The notes: generated from the sequence alone by a model not told the origin. Positions 7,278 to 15,459 are shown, counted from the first letter of the stretch. The stretch: 16,776 bases of DNA from Bacteroidales bacterium (GCA_013314865.1 JABUEV010000004.1:1-16776), one strand, 5' to 3'. Made by a program: numbers and translations.

Positions 7278-9824
7278 TTATTTAACAATATCGATTTTAA
7301 CCGATGAGCCTTTCAGACCTTTTGATGATGCTTTCACGGTAAAAGATCCGGTGGCTCCTTTTTCTGCTTTTACAATCACCAGGCAGAGTCCGTTAAATGC
7401 TTTTCTGTATGAAGCCTGGAAAGGGTCGTGGCTGGTAGGATCGCCGTTGTCGACAGCAACTATCTTACCGGGACCTTCGATTGTGAAGTTTACAAGGTTA
7501 CTGCTTCGCGGGACGGTAAGTTTTTCTTTGTCTTCTATTTTGATTGTGATATATGAAAGATCATTTCCGTCGGCTTTTATGGCTGTACGGTCAGCTTCAG
7601 CCGAGAGCTGGTAGGCTTTTCCGGTGGTTTTCATCACATCCTCAGCCCATTTCTGGCCGTTTTTGTATGCCACCACCTTCAGTTCCCCGGGCTGGTAGAT
7701 TACATCATCCCATCTTAGCCTGTATTCGAATTCACCCTTCTTCTTCCTGCCGAGTGATTTTCCATTAAGGAATAGTTCAGCTTCATCGCCGGAAGTATAG
7801 ACATGAACGGGAGTCACCTGTCTTTTTCTTTCGGGCCAGTTCCAGTGAGGCAGTATGTGAGCCATGGGGAGCTCAGGCCTCCATTTCGACTGGTAAAGAT
7901 AGAAACGGTCCTTCTTAAAACCTGCGAGGTCGAGAATTCCAAAATAACTGCTTCGTGCCGGATCCTCAGTAATGCCTTGCTCCTCAAGTCTTTTCTTAAG
8001 CTGTTCATAACGCCGGGAAGTGGGAGGTATACCCGACAGATCCATCCCGTAAGGAGTCGGTTCACCAAGGTAGTCAAAACCGGTCCATACAAATTCACCA
8101 AAGACTGCAGGGTATTTATCCTGCATTGCCCATTGTTGATCGGGTGTAGAGGCCCATGCAGGATATGCAAGATCGTATGAAGAGACATGGAAGATTCCCT
8201 TTCCCGGAAGGTTGTTATTCAGATTGCCTTCAACCACGGGAAAGAAATATTCTCCTCTTGAGCTTACTGTCGAAGCCGATTCGCTTGAATGGAAAGGCAG
8301 GTTGTCATTATCCTTAAGTGCAAAGAATGCATCATAGCGATGCAGACGGTAATTGATGCCAAAGACATCGAGGGTTTTCTGGAATCCGTTTGTGCCTGAT
8401 TCATCCCAGTTACAGCCGACCGTTACAGGTCTTGTGTTATCCTCTGATTTCACGATAGCTCTGAGGCTTTGAGAGAGCGCAGGATTGTTCTGGTCGCCAA
8501 CCTCATTTCCTGTGCTCCAGATAAATACTGAAGGGTGGTTGCGGTCTCTTCTTACCAGCGCCCTCAGGTCTTCTTCATGCCATGCATAGAAGAGTTTGTT
8601 ATAGTCATTTCTTTTCTTCGGAGTTTTCCATGCGTCGAAGGCTTCATCTTCCACGAGGAATCCCATACGGTCGCACAGGTCAAGAAGTTCCGGGGCAGGA
8701 GGATTGTGGCTGGTTCTGATGGCGTTACACCCCATTTCCTTAAGAATTTCCAGCTGACGCTCTGCAGCCCTTACATTGAAAGCCGCTCCAAGAGCTCCAA
8801 GATCGTGATGGTTGCATACTCCTTTAACCTCCACTCTTTTGCCGTTAAGGTAGAAGCCATTTCTCGGCGTGAATTCAAGTGTCCTGAACCCGAAATTAGT
8901 TCCGCAAACATCACTGACACTTTCACCGTTCATCACTGTAACCACTGCCTTGTAGAGCTGAGGATTTTCAATATCCCACAGAGCAGGCTCTTTTACCGTA
9001 ACATCAAGTCTGAAGGTATGAGTCCCGAAAGCAGGCACGACAGCTTTTGCGGTAACCGATTCTGCAACAGGAACTGACGATACCTCTCCTTTTTCATTGA
9101 CTTTGTAAATGGCAGTCTTAACAGCTGTTTCGACCGGTGTGGCAATATGGCTTTCAGTTTCAATTTTAACACTGGCAACTCCATTCTCCTTTTTTATCTC
9201 CGGCGTGGTGCAGAAAATTCCGTTATGCGAAACATGAAGCTGTGAGGTTTTTACAAGCCATACATTCCTGTAAATTCCGGCTCCGGGATACCACCTTGAA
9301 TCCCATTTTTTTGTATCGAGCCTGACGGCAATCAGATTTTCTTTTCCGAATTCAACATAAGGTGTAAGGTCGAGTCTGAATGAAGTATAGCCGTAAGGCC
9401 ATCCTCCCACATACGAACCGTTAAGCCACACTTCGGCATATGCCATAGCCCCGTCAAAATCAATATAAATTCGTTTGTCCCTGTCGGACGCATCCAGCTT
9501 GAAATGTTTCCTGTACCATCCGACACCTTTCCATGGCAGAAGGCCGGTGCTGTTTTCAAGAGTGTCGCTGAAAGGGCCTTCAATGGCCCAGTCGTGAGGA
9601 AGGTCAAGTGTTCTCCATGAGGCATCATTTACAGACGGGAGATACAGGTTTTCCGGCTCTTTATCGGATGAAGCCGGCTCATAATATGCGTTGAAGTATT
9701 TTACAAACTTCCATCCCTCATTGAATGATTCCCGCGACCTTGGGGATTCCTGTGAATTAATAGTCACTGAGATACAGGTTGCCAGCATACAAAATGCCGC
9801 AAGTTGTATTAAGGCTTTTTTCAT
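7278..9824 (-). CDS. Exported family-2 glycoside hydrolase (beta-galactosidase-like)
   Basis: An 848-residue GH2 enzyme with a signal peptide (MKK, then LIQLAAFCMLATCISVTI). Order of parts: jelly-roll sugar-binding domain (about 34-195, with VGWYRKHFKL and EVWLNGSYVGGWPYGYTSF), Ig-like domain (about 197-315), TIM barrel (about 320-600), a DUF4982-like domain (about 670-730, YTSGDEAELFLNGKSLGR), and a C-terminal Ig-like domain (about 735-848). The acid/base is Glu441 in IWSTGNEVGD. The nucleophile is most likely Glu515 in HSSESASTVSSRGEY, followed by GEFVWTGFDYLGEPTPYG on the next strand. RTSHNPPAPELLDLCDRMG is the GH2 signature. Enzymes of this architecture are usually beta-galactosidases acting on plant or algal glycans. 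It lies 46 bp after the CotH-like gene and before the permease gene. Confidence 0.95.
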   Translation of the reverse strand: MKKALIQLAAFCMLATCISVTINSQESPRSRESFNEGWKFVKYFNAYYEPASSDKEPENLYLPSVNDASWRTLDLPHDWAIEGPFSDTLENSTGLLPWKGVGWYRKHFKLDASDRDKRIYIDFDGAMAYAEVWLNGSYVGGWPYGYTSFRLDLTPYVEFGKENLIAVRLDTKKWDSRWYPGAGIYRNVWLVKTSQLHVSHNGIFCTTPEIKKENGVASVKIETESHIATPVETAVKTAIYKVNEKGEVSSVPVAESVTAKAVVPAFGTHTFRLDVTVKEPALWDIENPQLYKAVVTVMNGESVSDVCGTNFGFRTLEFTPRNGFYLNGKRVEVKGVCNHHDLGALGAAFNVRAAERQLEILKEMGCNAIRTSHNPPAPELLDLCDRMGFLVEDEAFDAWKTPKKRNDYNKLFYAWHEEDLRALVRRDRNHPSVFIWSTGNEVGDQNNPALSQSLRAIVKSEDNTRPVTVGCNWDESGTNGFQKTLDVFGINYRLHRYDAFFALKDNDNLPFHSSESASTVSSRGEYFFPVVEGNLNNNLPGKGIFHVSSYDLAYPAWASTPDQQWAMQDKYPAVFGEFVWTGFDYLGEPTPYGMDLSGIPPTSRRYEQLKKRLEEQGITEDPARSSYFGILDLAGFKKDRFYLYQSKWRPELPMAHILPHWNWPERKRQVTPVHVYTSGDEAELFLNGKSLGRKKKGEFEYRLRWDDVIYQPGELKVVAYKNGQKWAEDVMKTTGKAYQLSAEADRTAIKADGNDLSYITIKIEDKEKLTVPRSSNLVNFTIEGPGKIVAVDNGDPTSHDPFQASYRKAFNGLCLVIVKAEKGATGSFTVKASSKGLKGSSVKIDIVK

Positions 9825-9870
9825 GGAATTAATGGATTAATATTATTTTAAAGAAGTTTAAATATATCAA

Positions 9871-11595
9871 CTATTTTTTCACTATCCTCACTGTAACTGA
9901 CTCACCATGATTGAAATTTATTTTTCCAATATATATTCCGGGCTTCAGTCCGGATAGATTCAACTGAACAGAACTGTTGTTTATTTCCGATACGGTAAGC
10001 GCAGGAATTCCTGTGAGGTTAAAGAGGGTTATCCGGTCAATAATTGTGTCAGATTCTATGAAAAGAATATCGGTTGCAGGATTGGGAAAAGCTCTGCATT
10101 TCGGACTGTAATCCTGATGAGGGACGTAGTCTGGTTTAGTAATATTATTATCAAGCCAGGTCAGTCGTCTTTCGATCCATGCTTTTAGTTTTTCAACCAC
10201 ACCGGCATATGTCAGCGGTTGTTCCCCTCTTTCAATATTATCCACATTAACACCCAGAATTGGCCATTTTTCATAGTGCCTCTGCTGTGCTTCGTCAAGA
10301 AGGAGGGCAACAGAATCAATAATGTTATTTAGATTATTAATGTCCAGGATATTTTTCCGGAGGCGGGTATATCTCTCATAAACCATGTATGCAAATTCAG
10401 GATCCTGCATAAACCTTATCTCCCACGAAGGCGGCACCGGCCAGGCATAACACTCATTTATTTTATACGCCCAGCCCGATCCGTCAGTCTGGTCGAAATG
10501 GATGCAATCCTCGGTCAGATCCTTCCATGCCCAGTCATAATCCCATACGGGTCCGGAGTAAATAAGCTTATCCTTGCTGTCCCTGTCCTTGTAGAAATAC
10601 CTGCTCTTTTTATAGGCATCCACGTTTCTCGATACTTCGCCAATGATGAAATAATCTACGAACGAACCTGCATCAATCCATGCCTTGTAGCCCTTGCTCC
10701 TGTCCCTGAAATTACTGCTGTAAAGAGTTGATTCAAAAGCATCAACATAATTTTTGAGATAATTTTTCTGATCAGGTGTAAGTTCGTCGGGCTTTGGATC
10801 GTAATAGACAAAATAGACTTTTGCACCGGGCTTGTTAAGAGGCGAGAAATTACTCAGCCAGCTGTCGGTTTTTGTATAATAATCATTTTTAAAGATATAC
10901 CCTCCCGTCAGATCGTCGCCTGTGTTTTCATCAGGATTAAGCTTGCTTATGTTTACACGGTTCTTGTCCTGTTTGATTTTTTCACATAGAAGGTATATTC
11001 CCTGGTATTCATCATTCAGTACGACTTCACAAAACCTCAGCCTGGGTGCATAGTGTCCCATTTTTCGGAAAATTTCAAATGCCAGGACATTCCTTAGAAA
11101 GCTTTTATCACTGTAGTTTTCAAGAAGCACCCAGTCATTCTCCTCCGGCATTCCGAGCAGTGATACGTTAAGATTAGCTCCCTGGCTGTCTCTTGTCTCG
11201 AAGTTGTATGATTTCTGCGGGAGAGATGCCGAATATCTGCCTCTTACCTCTATTCCGGCAACTCCATCATACACATTTGCAGGATCTGTGATATTGTTTC
11301 TTTTACCGGGACCATTATAAATGATTTTTATCCCGGCTGTGATCTTTGGCTCGTTGTTGATTGTCTGCCCATAGGTGTCAATGATAACAATGGGCAGGTT
11401 TGATGAAGTGAAGTCAGACTTTGAATCTGAATCTTCTTTGCAATTAAGTGAAATGTCATTTTCAGATATGCTCACCCGTCCCTGAACGGAATAATCATAA
11501 TTTACCTTATGATCTGCGATGTTTAAAACCTGGCTTTGAGCCGGTGAGGCCTCAAGCAGAAACAAAACAAATCCGGTAATGAAATTTTTTATCAT
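9871..11595 (-). CDS. CotH-kinase-like protein with T9SS C-terminal sorting domain
   Basis: A 574-residue exported protein. The signal peptide is residues 1 to about 21 (MIKNFITGFVLFLLEASPAQS). From about 68 to 480 it matches the CotH family: GIEVRGRYSASLPQKSYNFE (114-133), LLENYSDKSFLRN (157-169), VSRNVDAYKKSRYFYKD (321-337) and GPVWDYDWAW (348-357). The acidic residues of the last two motifs fit the metal and catalytic positions of CotH-type atypical kinases. The end (about 500-574) is a type 9 secretion sorting domain: FPNPATDILFIE, ITLFNLTGI, then GLKPGIYIGKI and a basic tail VRIVKK. The protein should therefore reach the cell surface or medium. It may be the first gene of the minus-strand unit (46 bp before the GH2 gene). 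Whether it phosphorylates anything is unknown. Confidence 0.92.
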   Translation of the reverse strand: MIKNFITGFVLFLLEASPAQSQVLNIADHKVNYDYSVQGRVSISENDISLNCKEDSDSKSDFTSSNLPIVIIDTYGQTINNEPKITAGIKIIYNGPGKRNNITDPANVYDGVAGIEVRGRYSASLPQKSYNFETRDSQGANLNVSLLGMPEENDWVLLENYSDKSFLRNVLAFEIFRKMGHYAPRLRFCEVVLNDEYQGIYLLCEKIKQDKNRVNISKLNPDENTGDDLTGGYIFKNDYYTKTDSWLSNFSPLNKPGAKVYFVYYDPKPDELTPDQKNYLKNYVDAFESTLYSSNFRDRSKGYKAWIDAGSFVDYFIIGEVSRNVDAYKKSRYFYKDRDSKDKLIYSGPVWDYDWAWKDLTEDCIHFDQTDGSGWAYKINECYAWPVPPSWEIRFMQDPEFAYMVYERYTRLRKNILDINNLNNIIDSVALLLDEAQQRHYEKWPILGVNVDNIERGEQPLTYAGVVEKLKAWIERRLTWLDNNITKPDYVPHQDYSPKCRAFPNPATDILFIESDTIIDRITLFNLTGIPALTVSEINNSSVQLNLSGLKPGIYIGKINFNHGESVTVRIVKK

Positions 11596-11693
11596 AGACA
11601 GCCTAAAATTAATATTTATCTTCAGAATCAGGAATGATTAAGTCTCATTTAACGGAAAGTGTAATTTTTGCGAAAATTGAAGTCTATTTTCTC

Positions 11694-11731
11694 CTGGACC
11701 ATATTTAAGACATTATTCTAATGGTCCGGAC
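11694..11731. promoter_or_regulatory. Inverted repeat and GTCCGGAC palindrome in divergent spacer
   Basis: The 251-bp spacer between the divergent CotH-like and M1 peptidase genes holds a perfect 7-bp inverted repeat, GGACCAT at 696-702 and ATGGTCC at 721-727 (window bases 11696-11727), with 18 bp between the arms. The right arm overlaps the 8-bp palindrome GTCCGGAC at 11724-11731. The position between two divergent starts suits a regulator site, but no regulator is encoded nearby. Confidence 0.4.
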
Positions 11732-11774
11732 AAATGAAATTTTATAACATCGACCGACATAATTGCTTTTATTT

Positions 11775-11782
11775 TACATTTG
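11775..11782 (+). promoter_or_regulatory. Candidate -7 box (TACATTTG) for the M1 peptidase gene
   Basis: TACATTTG matches the Bacteroidota -7 consensus TAnnTTTG exactly. It lies 64 bp before the chosen ATG at 11847. No good TTTG is seen at the usual -33 distance, so the call rests on one box and its position. Confidence 0.4.
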
Positions 11783-11846
11783 TTGATTGACTCCCGGAGT
11801 GAAATTCCCGGTGTGTTCAGGCAAATATTTAAAATTATCTTTACCA

Positions 11847-13511
11847 ATGGACAGGTTATTATTCAGGTGGGTCTTTATCATTGTTTTTCTTCAGTCATCA
11901 GTATCTTCCGTGGCCCAATACCTTGCACCACAACAAAGGCATTTTACCAGGCAGGACTCATTAAGGGGCTCAATCACCCCTGAGCGTGAATGGTGGGACC
12001 TTATATACTATCATCTTAATATCAGTGTCAATCCTTCCGACAGTACCATTTATGGAACAAATACTGTGGTTTACAGGGTGCTTAAGCCTTCACAGGTAAT
12101 GCAGATCGATCTCCAGGAACCTCTTGTGCTGTCTGAAGCAAAGCAGAACGACAGGGTGCTTAAAGTTGTCAGGGAAGGAAATGTTCACTGGATACATCTG
12201 GCTGAGGTTCAGGAGCCCGGAAAGATATATTCTGTGGTTCTCAGTTACGGAGGCAGGCCAAAAGTGTCGCGTAGGCCGCCATGGGAGGGAGGCATTACGT
12301 GGAAGACAGACAGCAAGGGACTGCCGTTTGTGGCATCGGCTTGTCAGGGTGACGGGGCAAGCCTTTGGTGGCCATGCAAGGATCATATGTACGATGAACC
12401 CGACAGCATGCTGATCAGCGTGACTGTCCCTTCAAACCTCATGGATGTTTCAAACGGGCGCCTCAGAAGCGTGGTGAAAAACCGCGACAAAACAACCACC
12501 TATAACTGGTTTGTGTCAAATCCGATTAACAATTACGGGGTAAACATAAATATTGCAGACTATGCCCATTTTTCAGAAGTCTTTAAGGGCGAGAAGGGGG
12601 ATCTTAATTGTGATTATTATGTTCTGAAGGAAAACCTCCAAAAGGCAAAGGAGCATTTCAAGCAAGCTGCCATGATGCTCGAGGCATTTGAATACTGGTT
12701 TGGCCCGTATCCTTTTTACGAAGACGGGTATAAGCTTGTGGAGGCTCCATATCTCGGGATGGAACATCAGAGCTCGGTTACATACGGGAACGGCTATCAG
12801 AACGGGTACAGGGGAGTGGACCAGAGCGGTACGGGATGGGGTGACAGGTTTGATTTCATAATAATACATGAATCGGGTCATGAATGGTTTGCAAACAGCA
12901 TTACATACGAGGATGTGGCGGATATGTGGGTCCATGAGAGTTTTACGAACTATTCGGAGAGCCTTTTTGTGGAATATCATTATGGCAAAAAGGCAGGATT
13001 TGAATACGCAGTGGGAACCAGAAGAAACATCAGAAACGACAGGCCTGTTGTCGGAATTTATAACGTTAATTTCAGCGGGTCGGGCGACATGTACTCAAAA
13101 GGAGGCAACATGCTTCATACACTCAGGCAGATAGTAAATGATGATGAAAAATGGAGAGGTATCCTGAGAGGGCTGAACCGGGATTTTTATCACCAGGTTG
13201 TAAAAGGCTCACAGATAGAAAGTTATCTGAGCGAAAAGACAGGCCTGAATCTCAAACCCTTTTTCGACCAGTATCTCAGGGATGTTAGAATACCGGTTTT
13301 TGAATATTTCACTGATGGTAAAAAGCTTACTTTCAGATGGAACAATTGTGTCCAGGGATTTGACATGCCGTTAAGGATATCTATTGCAGGAAAAGAGAGA
13401 ACCATCAATCCGGTCACCAGGTTCACGACTATTGAACTCGATTCGGAAAATCCTGAAATCAAAATTGATCCGAACTTTTACATAGCTGTGCTCAATATGA
13501 CGGGGAGGTGA
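11847..13511 (+). CDS. Exported M1-family aminopeptidase-like metallopeptidase
   Basis: A 554-residue gluzincin of family M1. I chose the ATG at 11847 rather than the in-frame ATG 60 bp upstream (11787), because it places MDRLLFRWVFIIVFLQSSVSSVAQ at the N-terminus as a clean signal peptide; the upstream 20 codons read as ordinary leader sequence. In this numbering the zinc site is HESGHEW at 341-347 (HExxH) with Glu364 in WVHESFTNYSES, exactly 18 residues after the second His. The exopeptidase motif is GMEHQ at 304-308, in the place of GAMEN/GMEN. The N-terminal part (YYHLNISVNPSDSTIYGTNTVVYRV) is the usual beta-sandwich domain. It likely trims peptides outside the cytoplasmic membrane. The gene reads away from the CotH-like gene and ends just before the first large repeat mosaic. 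Confidence 0.94.
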   Translation: MDRLLFRWVFIIVFLQSSVSSVAQYLAPQQRHFTRQDSLRGSITPEREWWDLIYYHLNISVNPSDSTIYGTNTVVYRVLKPSQVMQIDLQEPLVLSEAKQNDRVLKVVREGNVHWIHLAEVQEPGKIYSVVLSYGGRPKVSRRPPWEGGITWKTDSKGLPFVASACQGDGASLWWPCKDHMYDEPDSMLISVTVPSNLMDVSNGRLRSVVKNRDKTTTYNWFVSNPINNYGVNINIADYAHFSEVFKGEKGDLNCDYYVLKENLQKAKEHFKQAAMMLEAFEYWFGPYPFYEDGYKLVEAPYLGMEHQSSVTYGNGYQNGYRGVDQSGTGWGDRFDFIIIHESGHEWFANSITYEDVADMWVHESFTNYSESLFVEYHYGKKAGFEYAVGTRRNIRNDRPVVGIYNVNFSGSGDMYSKGGNMLHTLRQIVNDDEKWRGILRGLNRDFYHQVVKGSQIESYLSEKTGLNLKPFFDQYLRDVRIPVFEYFTDGKKLTFRWNNCVQGFDMPLRISIAGKERTINPVTRFTTIELDSENPEIKIDPNFYIAVLNMTGR

Positions 13512-13517
13512 AAGGCA

Positions 13518-13552
13518 CAGAGCTCAGAGCACAGAGCACAGGGCTCAGGGCA
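13518..13552. repeat. 7-nt tandem array, CAGAGCA type
   Basis: Five 7-nt words in perfect register: CAGAGCT, CAGAGCA, CAGAGCA, CAGGGCT, CAGGGCA. The array begins 6 bp after the M1 stop codon. A sister array of the same words occurs at 15387-15421, likewise just after a gene. Confidence 0.85.
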
Positions 13553-13558
13553 CACTTG

Positions 13559-13584
13559 TCCTCCGGAGCCTTGGCGAAGGAGGA
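13559..13584. repeat. 26-nt hairpin element (TCCTCC/GGAGGA)
   Basis: TCCTCC at 13559-13564 pairs with GGAGGA at 13579-13584. Inside, GCC/GGC closes around TT, with an internal loop rich in G and A between the two stems. It sits between the 7-nt array and the 8-nt array. It could act as a terminator-like hairpin for the M1 gene, but no T-run follows, so I class it with the repeat modules. Confidence 0.55.
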
Positions 13585-13611
13585 GGGCGAAGATTCCAGA
13601 ATTCCAAGATT

Positions 13612-13649
13612 GGCTTCGCCGAGCTCACCCGACTGTATGTCGGGTTCGG
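13612..13649 (+). repeat. 38-bp hairpin repeat element, copy 2
   Basis: Same sequence as copy 1 except the loop, which is TGTAT between ACCCGAC and GTCGGGT. It is flanked by TT on both sides inside the octad array. Confidence 0.9.
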
Positions 13650-13675
13650 TTCCAGAATTCCAAAATTCCAGGATT

Positions 13676-13713
13676 GGCTTCGCCGAGCTCACCCGACAGT
13701 ATGTCGGGTTCGG
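13676..13713 (+). repeat. 38-bp hairpin repeat element, copy 3
   Basis: Identical to copy 2 apart from the loop AGTAT, in which A and T can add an eighth pair and leave the triloop GTA. It starts exactly 64 bp after copy 2 and is again flanked by TT. Confidence 0.9.
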
Positions 13714-13773
13714 TTCAAAAATTGGAAGATTGAAAGATTAGAAGATTAGAGGATTCAATGATCCGGAAAGAAA

Positions 13774-13882
13774 CAGTGTAACTCTGTGGTTTATAGGGAT
13801 TTGGTATTCAGTGTTCAGTATTCAGTATTCAGTATTCGGTAAACGCTAAACCCGAAACGCGAAACGATAAACGAAAAACGGT
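13774..13882. repeat. Compound repeat unit, copy 1 (CTCTGTG, GTATTCA x5, AAACNNN x6)
   Basis: The order is CAGTGTAACTCTGTGGTT, a short spacer, then five 7-nt words from 13804 (GTATTCA, GTGTTCA, GTATTCA, GTATTCA, GTATTCG), two bases, then six 7-nt words from 13841 (AAACGCT, AAACCCG, AAACGCG, AAACGAT, AAACGAA, AAACGGT). The same composite occurs again at 13903-14042. No coding function is supported. Confidence 0.85.
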
Positions 13883-13902
13883 AATTGTATAAAAATAATA
13901 CA

Positions 13903-14042
13903 CAGTGTAACTCTGTGAAAACTCTGTGCAACTCTGTGGTTAAAAAGTATTCGGTGTTCAGTATTCAGTATTCGGTATTCCCTGCCCGACTGACGCGGTC
14001 AGGCGGGGGTATTCGGTAAACGCTAAACCCGAAACGCGAAAC
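13903..14042. repeat. Compound repeat unit, copy 2, interrupted by a hairpin
   Basis: CAGTGTAACTCTGTG is expanded here to three CTCTGTG words. Then come GTATTCG, GTGTTCA, GTATTCA, GTATTCG and GTATTC (13947-13980), 27 bp of hairpin sequence, and GTATTCG with the AAACGCT, AAACCCG, AAACGCG words. The 34 bases at 14009-14042 are identical to 13832-13865 in copy 1, which shows the 27 bp to be an insertion relative to copy 1. Confidence 0.85.
13985..14007. repeat. Hairpin element interrupting the GTATTCA array
   Basis: CCCG, A, CTGAC, loop GCG, GTCAG, G, CGGG: nine base pairs with one A-G mismatch. The 27-bp segment that contains it (13981-14007) is flanked by GGTATTC on each side, though the array itself also supplies that word. 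Confidence 0.75.
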
Positions 14043-14094
14043 ATTCTTTATTTAAATTGAGATTCCTATTCTCTCATAGTATACAAGCTCACTA

Positions 14095-14125
14095 TCTGGC
14101 TGTTCGAAATATATTATTATATTTG
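14095..14125 (+). promoter_or_regulatory. Candidate Bacteroidota promoter for the beta-propeller gene
   Basis: TATATTTG at 14118-14125 matches the -7 consensus TAnnTTTG. TCTG at 14095-14098, one base off TTTG, lies 19 bp upstream, the usual spacing for the -33 box. The expected transcript would start near 14130, about 25 bases before the ATG at 14155. Confidence 0.5.
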
Positions 14126-14154
14126 TAAACATATAAATATGAATAAATAAGAAT

Positions 14155-15369
14155 ATGATAAGAAACCTGACTATACTTGTAATATCACTGATATATGTGA
14201 GTGCATCTGCACAGGAAGTTTCTCAATGGCGGGGACCAGACCGCAACGGAATATACAGGGAAACGGGATTGCTTAAAAAATGGCCAGATCCGGCTCCAAC
14301 CTTGTTATGGAGTTTTGATGGTCTGGGTGAGGGATACAGCTCTGCATCTGTAACTTCTTCAGCAGTTTTCACAACCGGCATGACAGGCGGAACGGGATAT
14401 GTCTTTTCATTTAATCACCAGGGGAAGCTTCTCTGGAAGAAAGAATACGGAAAGGAATGGAGCGACAGTCACAGCGGTTCCCGCTCAACACCCCTGGTAA
14501 TAGGCGACAAGCTCTATGTAATTTCAGCATTTGGACGACTGGTTTGCATGAATACTGCCGACGGACGTATAATATGGTCTGTTGACTTTATGAAAGATTA
14601 TGACGCCAGAAATCTTACATGGGGCATCACAGAGAATCTTCTTGCAGATGGAGATGTGTTGTACTGCACTCCCGGAGGAGTTAAGGCTAACCTGGTGGCC
14701 CTTAACAGGAACACAGGCAGTGTAATCTGGATGAGTAAAGGAAACGGCGAAAAATCAGCCTATTGCTCACCCATGATAATAAACCTTCCCAAAAGGAAAA
14801 TCCTGGTTACAATGATGGAAAGGTCAATACAGGGTTTTGATGCATCAAACGGAACCCTTCTGTGGCGTTTCGGACACATGAACCAGTACAGTGTTCATCC
14901 GAATACTCCAGTTTATAATAATGGATATCTTTATTGCACAAGCGGTTACGGATTCGGTGGTGTAATGCTTAAGCTGGCTCCCGACGGCTCAGGAGTAATC
15001 CAGGTATGGAAAAATGAAAAACTTGACCCTAAAATTGGCGGCTTTGTTGTGTTGAATGGGAGAATTTACGGAGGAGGAGACAATAACCGCCAGCTTTTTT
15101 GCCTCGACTGGAATACAGGGAAAATTCTGTACCAGCTGAACAGGCTGGCTCCCTGCAATATTATTGCCAACGACGGATTACTTTACATTTACAGTGAAAG
15201 AGGAGAGGTATCGCTTGTTGAGCCGGGAAGTGAAGGTTTCAACATAATAAGCACCTTCAAAGTGTCAAAAGGTTCAGGCCCTCACTGGGCACACCTTGTG
15301 ATTAATAATAAAAGGCTTTATGTCAGGCATGGAAGCGCTTTGATGGTGTATGATGTAGGAGCTAAATGA
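14155..15369 (+). CDS. Exported PQQ-like beta-propeller repeat protein
   Basis: A 404-residue protein with a signal peptide (residues 1-20, MIRNLTILVISLIYVSASAQ). The mature chain starts with WRGPDRNGIYRETGLLKKWP, the usual opening of secreted PQQ-like (BamB-type) propeller proteins of Bacteroidota and Planctomycetota. Blade motifs are GKLLWKKEY (90-98), GRIIWSVDF (137-145), GSVIWMSKG (188-196), GTLLWRFGH (233-241) and GKILYQLNR (322-330), each preceded by a D, N or hydrophobic strand segment, so seven or eight blades are likely. No separate catalytic domain is present. The fold usually serves protein binding or carbohydrate-linked roles, and cofactor binding should not be assumed. The gene stands alone between two matching repeat mosaics and has its own promoter boxes. 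Confidence 0.9.
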   Translation: MIRNLTILVISLIYVSASAQEVSQWRGPDRNGIYRETGLLKKWPDPAPTLLWSFDGLGEGYSSASVTSSAVFTTGMTGGTGYVFSFNHQGKLLWKKEYGKEWSDSHSGSRSTPLVIGDKLYVISAFGRLVCMNTADGRIIWSVDFMKDYDARNLTWGITENLLADGDVLYCTPGGVKANLVALNRNTGSVIWMSKGNGEKSAYCSPMIINLPKRKILVTMMERSIQGFDASNGTLLWRFGHMNQYSVHPNTPVYNNGYLYCTSGYGFGGVMLKLAPDGSGVIQVWKNEKLDPKIGGFVVLNGRIYGGGDNNRQLFCLDWNTGKILYQLNRLAPCNIIANDGLLYIYSERGEVSLVEPGSEGFNIISTFKVSKGSGPHWAHLVINNKRLYVRHGSALMVYDVGAK

Positions 15370-15386
15370 TGCAGGAGGATATTGCT

Positions 15387-15459
15387 CAGGGCTCAGAGCT
15401 CAGAGCTCAGAGCACAGGGCACTGGGGCACGGAGCGTAGAGCGTAGAACGTAGAGCGAA
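15387..15459. repeat. 7-nt tandem arrays, CAGAGCT then GAGCGTA type
   Basis: Five words from 15387: CAGGGCT, CAGAGCT, CAGAGCT, CAGAGCA, CAGGGCA. A short break follows, then four words from 15432: GAGCGTA, GAGCGTA, GAACGTA, GAGCGAA. They run straight into the octad array that carries hairpin copy 4. The first array begins 17 bp after the propeller stop codon. Confidence 0.85.

Larger units (their letters stand above)
13592..13761. repeat. 8-nt tandem array carrying two 38-bp hairpin elements
   Basis: Octads begin TTCCAGAA (13594) and TTCCAAGA (13602). After the first hairpin element they resume in phase with TTCCAGAA, TTCCAAAA, TTCCAGGA (13650-13673). After the second they continue TTCAAAAA, TTGGAAGA, TTGAAAGA, TTAGAAGA, TTAGAGGA, TTCAATGA (13714-13761). 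The frame TT....GA is kept while the middle bases drift. Each hairpin element plus one duplicated TT occupies 40 nt, or five octads. Confidence 0.85.

Noticed and set aside
7278..9824. Several long open frames antisense or out of frame within the GH2 gene
   Set aside because: The GH2 frame has full-length family motifs, and the others lack any, so they are shadows.
11787..11846. Upstream in-frame start for the M1 peptidase
   Set aside because: Using 11787 would bury the signal peptide behind 20 residues with no export character and would start only 5 bp after the candidate -7 box.
13612..13713. CRISPR-like pair: two near-identical repeats with a 23-bp spacer
   Set aside because: There are only two adjacent copies, the spacer is octad array sequence rather than unique DNA, the other copies are dispersed, and no cas gene is present.
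13492..13741. Short open frames on both strands through the first mosaic
   Set aside because: Their translations are just the hairpin element and tandem words (for example MSSAKP and SFAKAPEDK). Repeat DNA without stop codons explains them.
13512..14154. Retron, group II intron or non-coding RNA gene in the mosaic
   Set aside because: No reverse transcriptase frame and no intron domain V-like or msr/msd-like structure can be seen. The content is explained by tandem words and hairpins.
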